A stretch of DNA of 41,802 bases from Flavobacteriales bacterium UBA7666 (GTDB lineage Bacteria; Bacteroidota; Bacteroidia; Flavobacteriales_D; Crocinitomicaceae). Positions 24,574-33,219 of the stretch are shown piece after piece. Position 1 is the first letter of the stretch. Each line of letters opens with the position of its first letter. The notes under the pieces were generated by a model, which did no database searches, was not told the DNA's origin, and worked only from the letters and a program-made list of their open reading frames with translations. A program made the translations under genes and the position numbers. The stretch is from the NCBI GenBank assembly GCA_002483265.1, contig DLHO01000005.1, forward strand, positions 224,324 to 266,125, in the 5' to 3' direction.

Positions 24574-27500
24574 ATGAAACACAAATTAACTTTATTGATA
24601 TGTTTTACGTATTCAATAGCCTTAAATCTTCACTCCCAAAGTACAACGGCAGGAGTTGGAGGAAATGATTGGGCGGCTACCAAATATATAGGGTTCAATG
24701 CGACTAGTGTTGCCAATCCTTTATTTTTCCGCACAAATGCCGTCACTCGAATGCGTTTAAATGGCGATGAAACGGTTAACTACCTTGGTACAGGTTATAT
24801 GATAGATGTCAAGGGCCATTTTGGAATTGGTCTCAATAACTATTTTGCTGGCAACACTCCGCTGACCATGCTACATTTGGAAGGGCCAACCAACGTTCCT
24901 CAATTCAATGGAGGACAATTAAGAGGATGGATGAAAACGGGTATGTTTGCCCGGGAAAGCTCCGATTTTATGTACGTGGGGATGAAACCGATTGGAACAA
25001 ACCGGGTTGATGCTGCTATTGCCTGGGGAGACGATATTGGCAGTCCTGAAGGACCGGATAACCTGGTATTTCTCTTTAATACTACGCAGAATAACTTGCC
25101 TGGTACGGTAAGTCCGCTGATCGGTAACTCGGCAAATGGTTATGAAATGATGCGTATGACCGCTGCCGGACCGCTTAACGAAAACAACTTTCCAGCGGGA
25201 TACATTGGGGTAGGACCTCTTTTCTCGGACGTAAACAGGCCGCAGAACCGCATGCACATCAATGGAGAAAGTTCCTTGGCTACCTTTGTGCAGATCTCAA
25301 ATGCTCCCAGTCCCTCACTTCCTGGTACCGGACAGGCCGGAACGGATGGCTTAAAATTGGGAATTCAAAACTTTGTATCATCAACGGGCAACCGGGTATA
25401 TGGTTATCTGCAATGGCAAGAGCATACACCATTCATTGTGCAGACAGCTTATTCAGGTTTGGGTTCCAGTACGGCAACTGGTGAACGTCTTCGAATTACG
25501 TCTATTGGTGCATTGATTAATACGGAATCTGGATATAGTGGCATTACTGCGCCCGTAAACAGAACACGGATTGCCATCAGTGCAGATGGAGCAACACCAC
25601 TGACCCGCCCGAAAAGTTTATTGCAAATTGGATATGATTATGGTGACGGTTTAATTGCAATGCAAGGATACCGCAAATGGATGGATTTAGGAATGCTGGC
25701 AAGTAATAACAAAGATCATGTCTGGATAGGGTTGAAACCGCGAGAAGCGATCGATTATGTAACAGCTACAAATGACAAATTGGATGCTGTTGTTGCCTGG
25801 GGAACTGATAGACTAGCGACCGCATCTACTGAGGTTGATAATATGCGATTTGTTTTTACAGGTCATCCATTTGATGCGAATCCGGAAAGCGCACCATCTA
25901 CCAGTTATAATGGATTGGAAATGATGCGTATGTACCCTGCATCGGTTTATACCCACCCAATTTATAATGCCGCAGGGACATTGATTGGAAATGAAAAAAG
26001 CTATGGTAGAGTTGGTGTCGGAGACTTTACTGCTTCTGGAGTTAACCAAGAACCTACGCAAAAATTGGATGTAGTAGGAAATGCGCGTTTACGTTATTTG
26101 CCAGATTCCGTTTATTTGAAGGATAGTACTGTAACCAAATTTGTTATGGTAGATGAGAATGGTGTATTAAGATGGGGTAATTCTCCAACTGGCCTTTCTT
26201 GCTGGGATTTAGACGGGGATGGCATATTTGACGTGGCTACAGAGGATTTGAATCCCAATGGTTATCCGGATGCTGGTGATTGTCAAGGTGCAGTTGGAGT
26301 AGCAGGACCAGCGGGACCTATGGGACCAATCGGAGCAACAGGACCAATGGGGCCAATGGGGCCACAGGGAGCAACAGGTCCACAAGGACCAGCCGGAACA
26401 GCAGGAGCGCATAACGGAGCTTCTGTTTCTATTCTTGATCCAACTAAAGTGGCGTTCGGGAATGATCTGGGGTCTACAGTTGCTCAATTATTGAGCGACC
26501 GGGAAGTTCCAATGAACAATCATAATGTTGTGTTCACGAATTCAGCTACACCAAGCAGCACAACTAATCGCTTTGGAATCGGGACTTCTGCACCCACTGC
26601 GAAGCTAGATGTTCAATTAGTTGCTGGGGCGACGAATATTCCTAACCCGACCGCTCTGAACGTTCTTAATAACCGCACGGCATCAAGCGGTATTGCCTTC
26701 GGTCAAATCGTCAAAGTAACTGGGACTAATAACCAAAATCATGGTATTCAGGTAGAGATGAATGCGGGAACCGGTAGTACAATAGGAGTAAACTCATTTA
26801 TCAATGGGAGCAATTCAACTAGTAATAACAATGTGGGTGTATTCGGTGGATCCTATGTAGGTGGCAATCCAGTCTCAAACATAGGTGTATATGGTGTCGC
26901 GAGAAATGCCCGCGTTAATACAGGTGGTAATTTCCAAGGTATTGGCTCAACAAATTCAACATCTAACTATGGTGTTAATATTAATGTAGATGCTACTGGT
27001 AATGCGGAGAATGCAGGTGTCCGTATACAAACCGCAGGAACGGGAAATACTAATTATGGTATTTTAAGTAGGGTACTTTCAACAAGTGGAACAAACCTTG
27101 GAGTATGGTCTTTTATTACGAATCCAAATACGGGTACTAATAGAGCGGGTAAATTCCAAGGTAAGTTAGAAGCTACAGCGCCGTTGATTGTTGTCTCAGA
27201 TCAACAATTTAAGACAAACGTTAACGGATTGAACGGAAGTTTAAAACTGTTGTCAGCACTTAAGCCAGTTTCATACAATATGGACATTGCTAATTATTCG
27301 AAATTCGGTTTTGATGATAAGCTACAATATGGATTCATTGCTCAAGATGTTGCAAATGTATTTCCTAATCTTGTATATGATGGTACTTTCCAAGCTCAGT
27401 ATGATAGTTTAGGAAACGTTACTGATACAGCGGTAAACTATAAGTCACTAAACTATTTAGGATTCATTCCTGTTAACACAGCAGCAATTATTGAACTGAA

Positions 27501-28272
27501 TAAAAAGGTTGATGCAATATCACTTTCAGATCAGTCTATAAAAACTAACGTGCAAGATTTGACAGGTTCATTAGCGAAAGTTTTGGATATGCGTGGGGTT
27601 TCCTACGATTGGAATCACAATGTGCATCCAGAATTGAATTTGGATAGCTTAAACCAAGTTGGTTTTATTGCACAAGAAATCCAAGTGATAGATCCTCGAT
27701 TAACATTCGTAGCTGACGATAGCTTACTGCATGTGAAATACGAAAAAGTAGTTCCGATCTTGGCAGAAGCAATTGAGGAATTGAACGGACAAGTAGCAAG
27801 CAAAGATTCAATTATCAATGTATTGATTACTGAAAATTCTAATCAACAAACTACAATTGACGATCTAAATAATCGTTTGACTCAATTGGAAAATTGTTTG
27901 TCAGGGATCTTGCCATACTTGTGCCAATTGAGCAACAGTGCAATTCAAGCGAATACACCAGCGGCACAAGAAGAGGTTCGCAAAAACTTGACAGTAACGT
28001 TGAGCAATCGCAGTGCAATTGTACTTGACCAAAACGTACCGAATCCGTTTGCAGAACAAACGATTATCAACTTCTCTATTCCTGAAACAGTTCAGAAAGC
28101 ACAAATTCATTTCTATGATGGAAATGGACGCTTCATGAATTCTGTTGAGGTAACAGAAAGAGGACTTGGAAGCTTAACTGTTTTCGGTTCGGATTTGAGT
28201 ACAGGCGTTTACACTTATACCTTAGTTGCTGATGGACAAGTTGTTGCAACTAAAAAAATGATGAAACAATAA
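24574..28272 (+). CDS. Large secreted protein with collagen-like repeats, two S74 chaperone-like domains and a T9SS type A sorting domain
   Basis: A 1232-residue exported protein with signal peptide (MKHKLTLLICFTYSIALNLHSQS). Residues 25-570 contain two long homologous-looking regions (WDDIGSPEGPDNLVFLF and WGTDRLATASTEVDNMRFVF share a pattern), suggesting tandem duplication. Residues 578-612 are collagen-like Gly-x-y triplets (GPMGPIGATGPMGP). Two peptidase-S74/tail-spike chaperone domains start at about 875 (SDQQFKTNVNGL) and 985 (SDQSIKTNVQDL), each with an FIAQ motif. A coiled-coil follows, then a type A sorting domain (LDQNVPNPFAEQTIINFSIP ... KKMMKQ). S74 domains elsewhere trimerise fibres and self-cleave; a surface fibre is inferred. 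Confidence 0.85.
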   Translation: MKHKLTLLICFTYSIALNLHSQSTTAGVGGNDWAATKYIGFNATSVANPLFFRTNAVTRMRLNGDETVNYLGTGYMIDVKGHFGIGLNNYFAGNTPLTMLHLEGPTNVPQFNGGQLRGWMKTGMFARESSDFMYVGMKPIGTNRVDAAIAWGDDIGSPEGPDNLVFLFNTTQNNLPGTVSPLIGNSANGYEMMRMTAAGPLNENNFPAGYIGVGPLFSDVNRPQNRMHINGESSLATFVQISNAPSPSLPGTGQAGTDGLKLGIQNFVSSTGNRVYGYLQWQEHTPFIVQTAYSGLGSSTATGERLRITSIGALINTESGYSGITAPVNRTRIAISADGATPLTRPKSLLQIGYDYGDGLIAMQGYRKWMDLGMLASNNKDHVWIGLKPREAIDYVTATNDKLDAVVAWGTDRLATASTEVDNMRFVFTGHPFDANPESAPSTSYNGLEMMRMYPASVYTHPIYNAAGTLIGNEKSYGRVGVGDFTASGVNQEPTQKLDVVGNARLRYLPDSVYLKDSTVTKFVMVDENGVLRWGNSPTGLSCWDLDGDGIFDVATEDLNPNGYPDAGDCQGAVGVAGPAGPMGPIGATGPMGPMGPQGATGPQGPAGTAGAHNGASVSILDPTKVAFGNDLGSTVAQLLSDREVPMNNHNVVFTNSATPSSTTNRFGIGTSAPTAKLDVQLVAGATNIPNPTALNVLNNRTASSGIAFGQIVKVTGTNNQNHGIQVEMNAGTGSTIGVNSFINGSNSTSNNNVGVFGGSYVGGNPVSNIGVYGVARNARVNTGGNFQGIGSTNSTSNYGVNINVDATGNAENAGVRIQTAGTGNTNYGILSRVLSTSGTNLGVWSFITNPNTGTNRAGKFQGKLEATAPLIVVSDQQFKTNVNGLNGSLKLLSALKPVSYNMDIANYSKFGFDDKLQYGFIAQDVANVFPNLVYDGTFQAQYDSLGNVTDTAVNYKSLNYLGFIPVNTAAIIELNKKVDAISLSDQSIKTNVQDLTGSLAKVLDMRGVSYDWNHNVHPELNLDSLNQVGFIAQEIQVIDPRLTFVADDSLLHVKYEKVVPILAEAIEELNGQVASKDSIINVLITENSNQQTTIDDLNNRLTQLENCLSGILPYLCQLSNSAIQANTPAAQEEVRKNLTVTLSNRSAIVLDQNVPNPFAEQTIINFSIPETVQKAQIHFYDGNGRFMNSVEVTERGLGSLTVFGSDLSTGVYTYTLVADGQVVATKKMMKQ

Positions 28273-28296
28273 TCTAACATTTTTTTTGGTGGAAGA

Positions 28297-28338
28297 GGGA
28301 AATACCACCGGGGTTTATACTCCGGTAAGGTATTTCCC
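28297..28338 (+). other. Long stem-loop between the S74 gene and the Skp-like gene
   Basis: Arms GGGAAATACC (28297-28306) and GGTATTTCCC (28329-28338) are perfectly complementary, with an inner stem ACCGG/CCGGT. No T-run follows, so it is not a standard terminator. Its position suggests transcript processing, stabilisation of the upstream mRNA or partial attenuation. Confidence 0.7.
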
Positions 28339-28363
28339 ACGCCAAAATCTAATTCCTATAAAC

Positions 28364-28885
28364 ATGAAAAAACAATTTTTTATTCTCATAGTTCTTTTCC
28401 TTTGCTCTGTTTGTAACACAGTTTTTGCTCAGTCAAAGGTTGCCCATATTAATACTAAAACAGTACTTGATACCATTCCTTCCCGAAAAAAAGCCCTAAA
28501 GGAAATTGAGGAAATTACCAAGCAAAGTGAAGCAGAACTTATCGAATTGGATAAGCAATTACAGAAGGTATACTCCGATTATATGAATCAGAAGACTGAT
28601 CGGTCTCAAACTGTTAACCAATATGAAGAAAGTCGAATTCAAAAAATGCAGCAGGATTTACAAAGCCGGGAACAGGAGTTAAATTCTGCCATACAAAAAA
28701 TGAGCGTTGCATTAAACGAAAAGACATATACAATAGTCAAAGATGCTGTAAAGACAATTGCAAATAAAAAAGGGTTTCAATATGTGATAGACCAGGAAGC
28801 AGCACTTTTTTCAGGCGGTACGGATATTACCACTGAAGTTGTTTCAGAGGTCTTGCGTTTGGATTCTTTAAGTGTCAAACCATAA
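28364..28885 (+). CDS. OmpH/Skp-family periplasmic chaperone
   Basis: A 173-residue exported protein using the ATG at 28364, which starts a signal peptide (MKKQFFILIVLFLCSVCNTVFAQ). The mature part has the Skp pattern: an N-terminal strand (SKVAHINTKTVLDTIPSRKKAL), a long charged coiled-coil (about residues 40-120) and a closing helix/strand (VKTIANKKGFQYVIDQEAALFS). Skp proteins hold unfolded outer-membrane or exported proteins in the periplasm. Its placement right after a huge T9SS fibre-like gene suggests a dedicated chaperone for it. A terminator follows at 28897. Confidence 0.88.
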   Translation: MKKQFFILIVLFLCSVCNTVFAQSKVAHINTKTVLDTIPSRKKALKEIEEITKQSEAELIELDKQLQKVYSDYMNQKTDRSQTVNQYEESRIQKMQQDLQSREQELNSAIQKMSVALNEKTYTIVKDAVKTIANKKGFQYVIDQEAALFSGGTDITTEVVSEVLRLDSLSVKP

Positions 28886-28896
28886 ACTTTTAATAC

Positions 28897-28926
28897 ACCA
28901 CCCTAATTAAATGTAGGGTGGTTTTA
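28897..28926 (+). terminator. Intrinsic terminator after the Skp-like gene
   Basis: Perfect stem ACCACCCTA / TAGGGTGGT with loop ATTAAATG, then TTTTAT. It ends the surface-protein block. Confidence 0.85.
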
Positions 28927-28951
28927 TAGCACAAATGAAACATTGTAAGCA

Positions 28952-29275
28952 ATGAAAGAGCAAACTCCAGAGACCACGATAGAGAAGTTTTTTAAAGCAA
29001 CTTTACATTTGATAATTGCCGACATGAAGGGAAGAAAATTAATTCAGGCGTTTACAACAATCGGGTTAGATACATCACCTTATGAAACACACTTATATCA
29101 AGACGTTTTTTTATTGGCTGGATTTGGAACCGAAAATCAACTGGATGATTTAAGAGATTGGTATTATCAACAAATAGAAAAGATTCAAGATATTGAAATA
29201 ACGGACATAAATAGGATTGATGAAATGGCGCAAGAAATCCTAATGGGTTTAATGAAAAAAAAGAGAGCCAAATAA
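28952..29275 (+). CDS. Hypothetical protein (107 aa)
   Basis: A 107-residue soluble, mostly helical and acidic protein (TIEKFFKATLHLIIADMKGRKLIQAF, then FGTENQLDDLRDWYYQQIEKIQDIEI) ending in a basic KKKRAK tail. I recognise no family. It lies between the surface block and the candidate defence operon, 19 bases before a second small unknown gene on the same strand, which suggests cotranscription. Confidence 0.6.
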   Translation: MKEQTPETTIEKFFKATLHLIIADMKGRKLIQAFTTIGLDTSPYETHLYQDVFLLAGFGTENQLDDLRDWYYQQIEKIQDIEITDINRIDEMAQEILMGLMKKKRAK

Positions 29276-29294
29276 AGAAATTACCTAAATCACA

Positions 29295-29564
29295 ATGATA
29301 TTAGAACTAATCGAGGAATTAGATATTGAAAACCCTTCAAAACATAGAATGGTTTTCCTAGTCACTGCAAATGGAAACTTGTATGACTGCAAAAATATTG
29401 GTCGAACTTTTTCGTTGAAACAACTTATACGATTTCCATTCTTTCCTTTAAGCAAAGGAGATTACGTGGTAATCTATTTTATAAAAGGGAAACAGAAAAC
29501 GGAAAAATTTTCCGATGGAATTTGCCATTTCTTTTATTGTGAAGAAGATTATTTTGGACAATAG
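29295..29564 (+). CDS. Hypothetical protein (89 aa)
   Basis: An 89-residue protein with alternating hydrophobic strands (RMVFLVTANGNLYDCKNIGRTF, DYVVIYFIKG) and a C-terminal aromatic/Cys segment (CHFFYCEEDYFG). No known motif is recognisable. It follows the 107-residue gene by 19 bases and converges on the HEPN gene. The spacer of about 40 bases to that gene has only a weak AT-rich hairpin. Confidence 0.55.
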   Translation: MILELIEELDIENPSKHRMVFLVTANGNLYDCKNIGRTFSLKQLIRFPFFPLSKGDYVVIYFIKGKQKTEKFSDGICHFFYCEEDYFGQ

Positions 29565-29605
29565 CAATTCAAAATAATTCAGTTTTGAAATTGTTTTGAA
29601 ACTTT

Positions 29606-30991
29606 CTATCGAAAAAGAACTACGCTATTTTTAGGTCCAGTGTATTCTATCAACCTTAGAATAATCTCGTGAAGCAAATCGTTTAACAGAAAAACGTTTC
29701 TATATCCATCAATTCCTTCACCGATTTCTCCTTTATGGACAACTTCATTTCGAACAACATCAATCAATGAAGAAATATTTTCCGTTATTGGGATACCCAC
29801 ATCGTTCAAAATGCCATACATTTTATCTTTTGTAGATAGTCGTTGTACTAGATTCAATCCCCCAATTACGCTTTTTGCTCTGTCGTAATAATCCCCAAAA
29901 TCGTCTTTATGTTCCTTCAGAATTTCAAATAACTTTCGTTTTATTGGAGTATAGTTTTCTTTCGTTGGATGCAGCAGTTCTTGTGTCGATTGAAGTTCCG
30001 CATACAGAGTAGTTAGTCTTTCAAATGCGATAATCAGAATGAAAAATTGCTCATCCAAACTTTTCGTTTGTATTGCTCCATTTAAATAATAAATAATTGA
30101 AGTAAGATCAATTTTTTGATTCCAATTGCTGAACTTACCAAAGTTTTCAATCATTACTCTATTCAATATATTGGAACTCCTATTTGCCAAATTATTTAAA
30201 GGGATGTATTGATTCGCTCTTAAATTTTTCTTGTTTTCAAACGAATAAATTTTCATTTTTTCAGCTTTTGGTTCTCCTATTGTTTTGTAAGATCCATAAC
30301 ATTCTTTTCTGATTTTTACTGGAGCCCCGTTAAGAAACGAAAGTAGAGCTATATAATTATGTCTTAATTCCTTAAAATCTTCATATGTCATTATTGAAGT
30401 TGTTTGACTGCCAAATTCGACAATAACATTATCGCTCTCCGAATCTTTATAGTAATCCATATCATGAAGTGAAAAATTACAACTCCATGCACAGGAAGTA
30501 TGATCCCATGTAACATTATCTTTACCAATTTTACGATCAAAACTCTTCTTTTGACTATTTGTAGCAGAACAATATTCCATTTCTAAACCCTCTAAGACAA
30601 GGTAGTGTAATTTAGGGTCTAAATTTGTATACGCCTCGTCTTCTGATCTTAGATCGCTAAACAAATCATTTTCAGTGTGAATAACGTGTCGATAGCAAAT
30701 CATTTCCATGAAAAATCTTGATGGGTCTATTGATTTATAATCAAGACCTTCAAATTCCAAAGACATCCCTGTATCCGTTTCACAGCTTGCAGATAAGTAG
30801 TGATCCCCTCCATATGATACTCCTCCAGGTATCGACTTCATTAAATTTGTAAGGTCGACTGCCTCATCAAAATAGAATTCAATAGAAATTAAGCCATTCG
30901 TTTCGAAAACTAAAGCGAATGCTATCTCAATTTCATCTTCCCCTTTAATTAATTTACCTTTTCTTATTCTATAAATTTCTTTTTTATTCAT
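29606..30991 (-). CDS. ApeA-like HEPN-domain protein (predicted RNase, defence-associated)
   Basis: A 461-residue protein that resembles the ApeA N-terminal domain family fused to a C-terminal HEPN domain. Residues 1-240 are strand-rich and variable. Residues 285-455 are helical and contain R414-N-E-V-V-H419, which fits the HEPN catalytic signature Rx4-6H. HEPN proteins of this form cleave RNA, often as abortive-infection effectors. It is the last gene of the eight-gene minus-strand operon and starts 14 bases after the HNH gene. The N-terminal domain probably senses the trigger or partner; that is inference. Confidence 0.72.
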   Translation of the reverse strand: MNKKEIYRIRKGKLIKGEDEIEIAFALVFETNGLISIEFYFDEAVDLTNLMKSIPGGVSYGGDHYLSASCETDTGMSLEFEGLDYKSIDPSRFFMEMICYRHVIHTENDLFSDLRSEDEAYTNLDPKLHYLVLEGLEMEYCSATNSQKKSFDRKIGKDNVTWDHTSCAWSCNFSLHDMDYYKDSESDNVIVEFGSQTTSIMTYEDFKELRHNYIALLSFLNGAPVKIRKECYGSYKTIGEPKAEKMKIYSFENKKNLRANQYIPLNNLANRSSNILNRVMIENFGKFSNWNQKIDLTSIIYYLNGAIQTKSLDEQFFILIIAFERLTTLYAELQSTQELLHPTKENYTPIKRKLFEILKEHKDDFGDYYDRAKSVIGGLNLVQRLSTKDKMYGILNDVGIPITENISSLIDVVRNEVVHKGEIGEGIDGYRNVFLLNDLLHEIILRLIEYTGPKNSVVLFR

Positions 30992-31005
30992 CTTATACTT
31001 TAGTT

Positions 31006-31938
31006 CTATTTTTCATTATCCATAAGCAAACGTATTTCATTATTGAAAATTGGAGGTTGAAAATCACCTTCAATGATATGCTTTTTATAACTGTAAAAGA
31101 TATGCTTGGCGATATCTAAATCTTCTCTGCCAGATCTATTTAACGTACTTTCAAGATTTTCTAATATCAATGACAATGAGTTTTTCAAGTCTGAACTATT
31201 GATGCTAATCGATACTTCATTAATGAATTGAAGCAAGTCATATCCAAGTGACATACTGTAGTATTTATGACTATAAATACTCGTGTCATAAATTATTCCG
31301 AATGCTATTTGAATTGATAATTTACCAATTTCTTCCAATTCCGATTTAGTTATTCCTTCATGTTTTTCAGGAAAATAATCTTCAATTAAATTGACAATCG
31401 TTTCGATCATTTTAAAAGGTAGACCCGATCTTGTTTCATAAGAGATTCTTTCTAAGAATTTATAAAGTTCAAAGCAAATACTAGGGAAATTAAATTCTTT
31501 GAAAGCTGCCATTTTTTTTAGGATACTATTCCTGTCCATTGAAACACTCTCAAAGTATTCGGCTTTAATCTTGGCCAGTTCTACAAGTACATAACCTTCG
31601 ATTGAAGCATTAAGGGTATCATTGTAACTTTGTTTCTTTGTGTTAACTAAATGATGACTTCTAGTTGTATTGATTTTTTTATAGTGCTCTTCTCTATATC
31701 GCTTAATGACTCCAGGACTCAATCGTCTACTTAATCCACCTCGCTTTGACGCTTCATCATGGCATTCAAAACAAAGCAAGGCCAAATTATCAATATCGTT
31801 ATTACTTGGGTTTTCATCAAGATGATGAATATGGACTCCAGGCTTTTGATCTACACAGCATTGGCGATTTGACCAAAACATTATATCAATTGCAGTTTTT
31901 TCAGGAATTTTAACTCTGTTTTTCTTTGGACTAGTCAT
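31006..31938 (-). CDS. HNH endonuclease-domain protein
   Basis: A 310-residue protein. Residues 25-62 hold a compact HNH fold: Cys pair C27-C28, then H38-H39 (VHIHHLDENPSNNDIDNL), N47/N51 and C56-x2-C59-H60 (LLCFECHDE). The first metal pair is adjacent (CC) rather than the usual CxxC, so zinc binding may be altered. The remaining 240 residues are helical and of unknown fold, probably target sensing. HNH proteins nick or cut DNA, typically phage or plasmid DNA in this context. It begins 4 bases after the small membrane protein gene and is followed closely by the HEPN gene. Confidence 0.8.
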   Translation of the reverse strand: MTSPKKNRVKIPEKTAIDIMFWSNRQCCVDQKPGVHIHHLDENPSNNDIDNLALLCFECHDEASKRGGLSRRLSPGVIKRYREEHYKKINTTRSHHLVNTKKQSYNDTLNASIEGYVLVELAKIKAEYFESVSMDRNSILKKMAAFKEFNFPSICFELYKFLERISYETRSGLPFKMIETIVNLIEDYFPEKHEGITKSELEEIGKLSIQIAFGIIYDTSIYSHKYYSMSLGYDLLQFINEVSISINSSDLKNSLSLILENLESTLNRSGREDLDIAKHIFYSYKKHIIEGDFQPPIFNNEIRLLMDNEK

Positions 31939-31942
31939 ACAA

Positions 31943-32386
31943 TTAATTATTCTTCATTATTTGAATTTCTTTTTTCAAAAGATCAATTTCTTTATGTGCT
32001 TCCTTGTCACTGTTTTTCATAAGTAAACCATAAATGGAAACCCCAATAGCTACGGCAGAAAGTAATAATGGTATCCACCAAGTTAAACGTTGAACACTTG
32101 TCAAGGCCGCAGAATCGTCTTCATGTCGTTTTTTCCGTTTGTTTTCACTTTGTTCTTGCCGAACTTGAAGAATTAAATCAGATCTAAAATTTCTAAGTCC
32201 TTGAGTTGGCTGGTGGTTTACATCAATGTATTTAAGGGTTAAATACTTTCTAACAGTATTCTGAAGTTCTTCTGTGTCTACCCCTATAGTATATTGAATA
32301 TGGTTACAGAAACCAATATAATTCCCCCCAAATCCATTGATTTGAATTATTGAATCCACGAAATCTAATTCTTGCTTTTTTGTCAT
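31943..32386 (-). CDS. Small membrane protein of unknown function
   Basis: A 147-residue protein. The first 75 residues look like a small helical or winged-helix-like domain (ELDFVDSIIQINGFGGNYIGFCNHIQ). A charged stretch (RQEQSENKRKKRHEDD) and one transmembrane helix follow (about 103-122, TWWIPLLLSAVAIGVSIYGLL). A short C-terminal coiled-coil comes last (KEIDLLKKEIQIMK). It sits 9 bases after the Abi-alpha gene and 4 before the HNH gene. A role in placing the other proteins at the membrane is plausible but inferred. Confidence 0.7.
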   Translation of the reverse strand: MTKKQELDFVDSIIQINGFGGNYIGFCNHIQYTIGVDTEELQNTVRKYLTLKYIDVNHQPTQGLRNFRSDLILQVRQEQSENKRKKRHEDDSAALTSVQRLTWWIPLLLSAVAIGVSIYGLLMKNSDKEAHKEIDLLKKEIQIMKNN

Positions 32387-32395
32387 ACTTTAGAT

Positions 32396-33190
32396 TTAAT
32401 TCTCAATTTTACAAGCTTTAAGGAATTCAAACCCCAAATCTGTCATTCTATATCCATAATCGTATATATCATATTGTGCGCTTATCTGAATGGTTTCTTT
32501 CGGTAGTTTGGACCTTCCGAACTTCGGTTCAAACTCAAGTCCACCAACTTCTACTTCATCAATAATTATTCGAGGAGGAACCTGTCTTGCAAGCTTTAAT
32601 CTTTCAAGATTATCCCTTTCAAGGAAATCCATATTAAATCCACGTTGCTCCATTTCTGTTATTGTTTTGTATAGATCTCGATATTCTGAACTGGGAAATA
32701 GTGTTGTTCCTTCAAGTAGAGCAGCATCCATCCTTGCCCTTTCTTTTATACCAACTTCGACCAGTTCAGATTGCTTGCTTTTAAATTTTTTTTCTGATTC
32801 TTCTAAATTTAAAAGCTCTTTATAATCTTCAATGGACATTTGACTAAGTATATACGGGAAGATGTGGTTTTGAAAGTTTTCATTTGCATTGAGCATATTA
32901 GCTAGCAATATGCTCCATAAATCTTGTAGTTCTTCCTCTTCTTCTAATGAACTATAATCCAACAGTGGGACTAGAATTTTCATGGGGATAGATTTAATAT
33001 TTATTCCTTTGGACTCAACGTATTTGTGGGTTTTAATCAAGATGTCAACTTGGTTTTGAATTCTCCATGAACGCATTTTGTCTTCAAGTAAAAAACCTAG
33101 TTCTTTTGCCGCTGGTTTGGCAATTAACCCAAGGAATTTTATAAGCCCATTAGTAAGTTTATTTACTGATTCTTTAGGTAATTCATTCAT
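32396..33190 (-). CDS. Abi-alpha (DUF4393) abortive-infection family protein
   Basis: A 264-residue helical protein whose N-terminal 120 residues match my recollection of the Abi-alpha family: IAKPAAKELGFLLEDKMRSWRIQNQVDIL, KHYVESKGINI-type helix and SIPMKILVPLLDYSSLEEEEELQDLWSILLANML in outline. The family is linked to phage exclusion, but its biochemical activity is not established to my knowledge. The C-terminal half has a strand-rich region (PPRIIIDEVEVGGLEFEPKFG) and a final YDYGYRMTDLGFEFLKAC segment resembling a winged-helix end. It is central in the operon, with gaps of 29 and 9 bases. Confidence 0.8.
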   Translation of the reverse strand: MNELPKESVNKLTNGLIKFLGLIAKPAAKELGFLLEDKMRSWRIQNQVDILIKTHKYVESKGINIKSIPMKILVPLLDYSSLEEEEELQDLWSILLANMLNANENFQNHIFPYILSQMSIEDYKELLNLEESEKKFKSKQSELVEVGIKERARMDAALLEGTTLFPSSEYRDLYKTITEMEQRGFNMDFLERDNLERLKLARQVPPRIIIDEVEVGGLEFEPKFGRSKLPKETIQISAQYDIYDYGYRMTDLGFEFLKACKIEN

Positions 33191-33219
33191 GTTTTTATTT
33201 TTTAGTTAGCAATCTAAAA

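Noticed and set aside
26300..26420. Short tandem GGACCA-type repeats that could look like an array
   Set aside because: They encode Gly-x-y collagen-like triplets in frame within the large surface protein. They are not a CRISPR or a noncoding repeat. I see no CRISPR array in the window.
16513..28885. Whole surface-protein block as a polysaccharide utilisation locus
   Set aside because: No SusC/SusD-type genes and no glycoside hydrolases are visible.
29568..29589. TTCAAAA/TTTTGAA hairpin between convergent genes
   Set aside because: Short AT-only stem with no convincing T-run, too weak to call a terminator.
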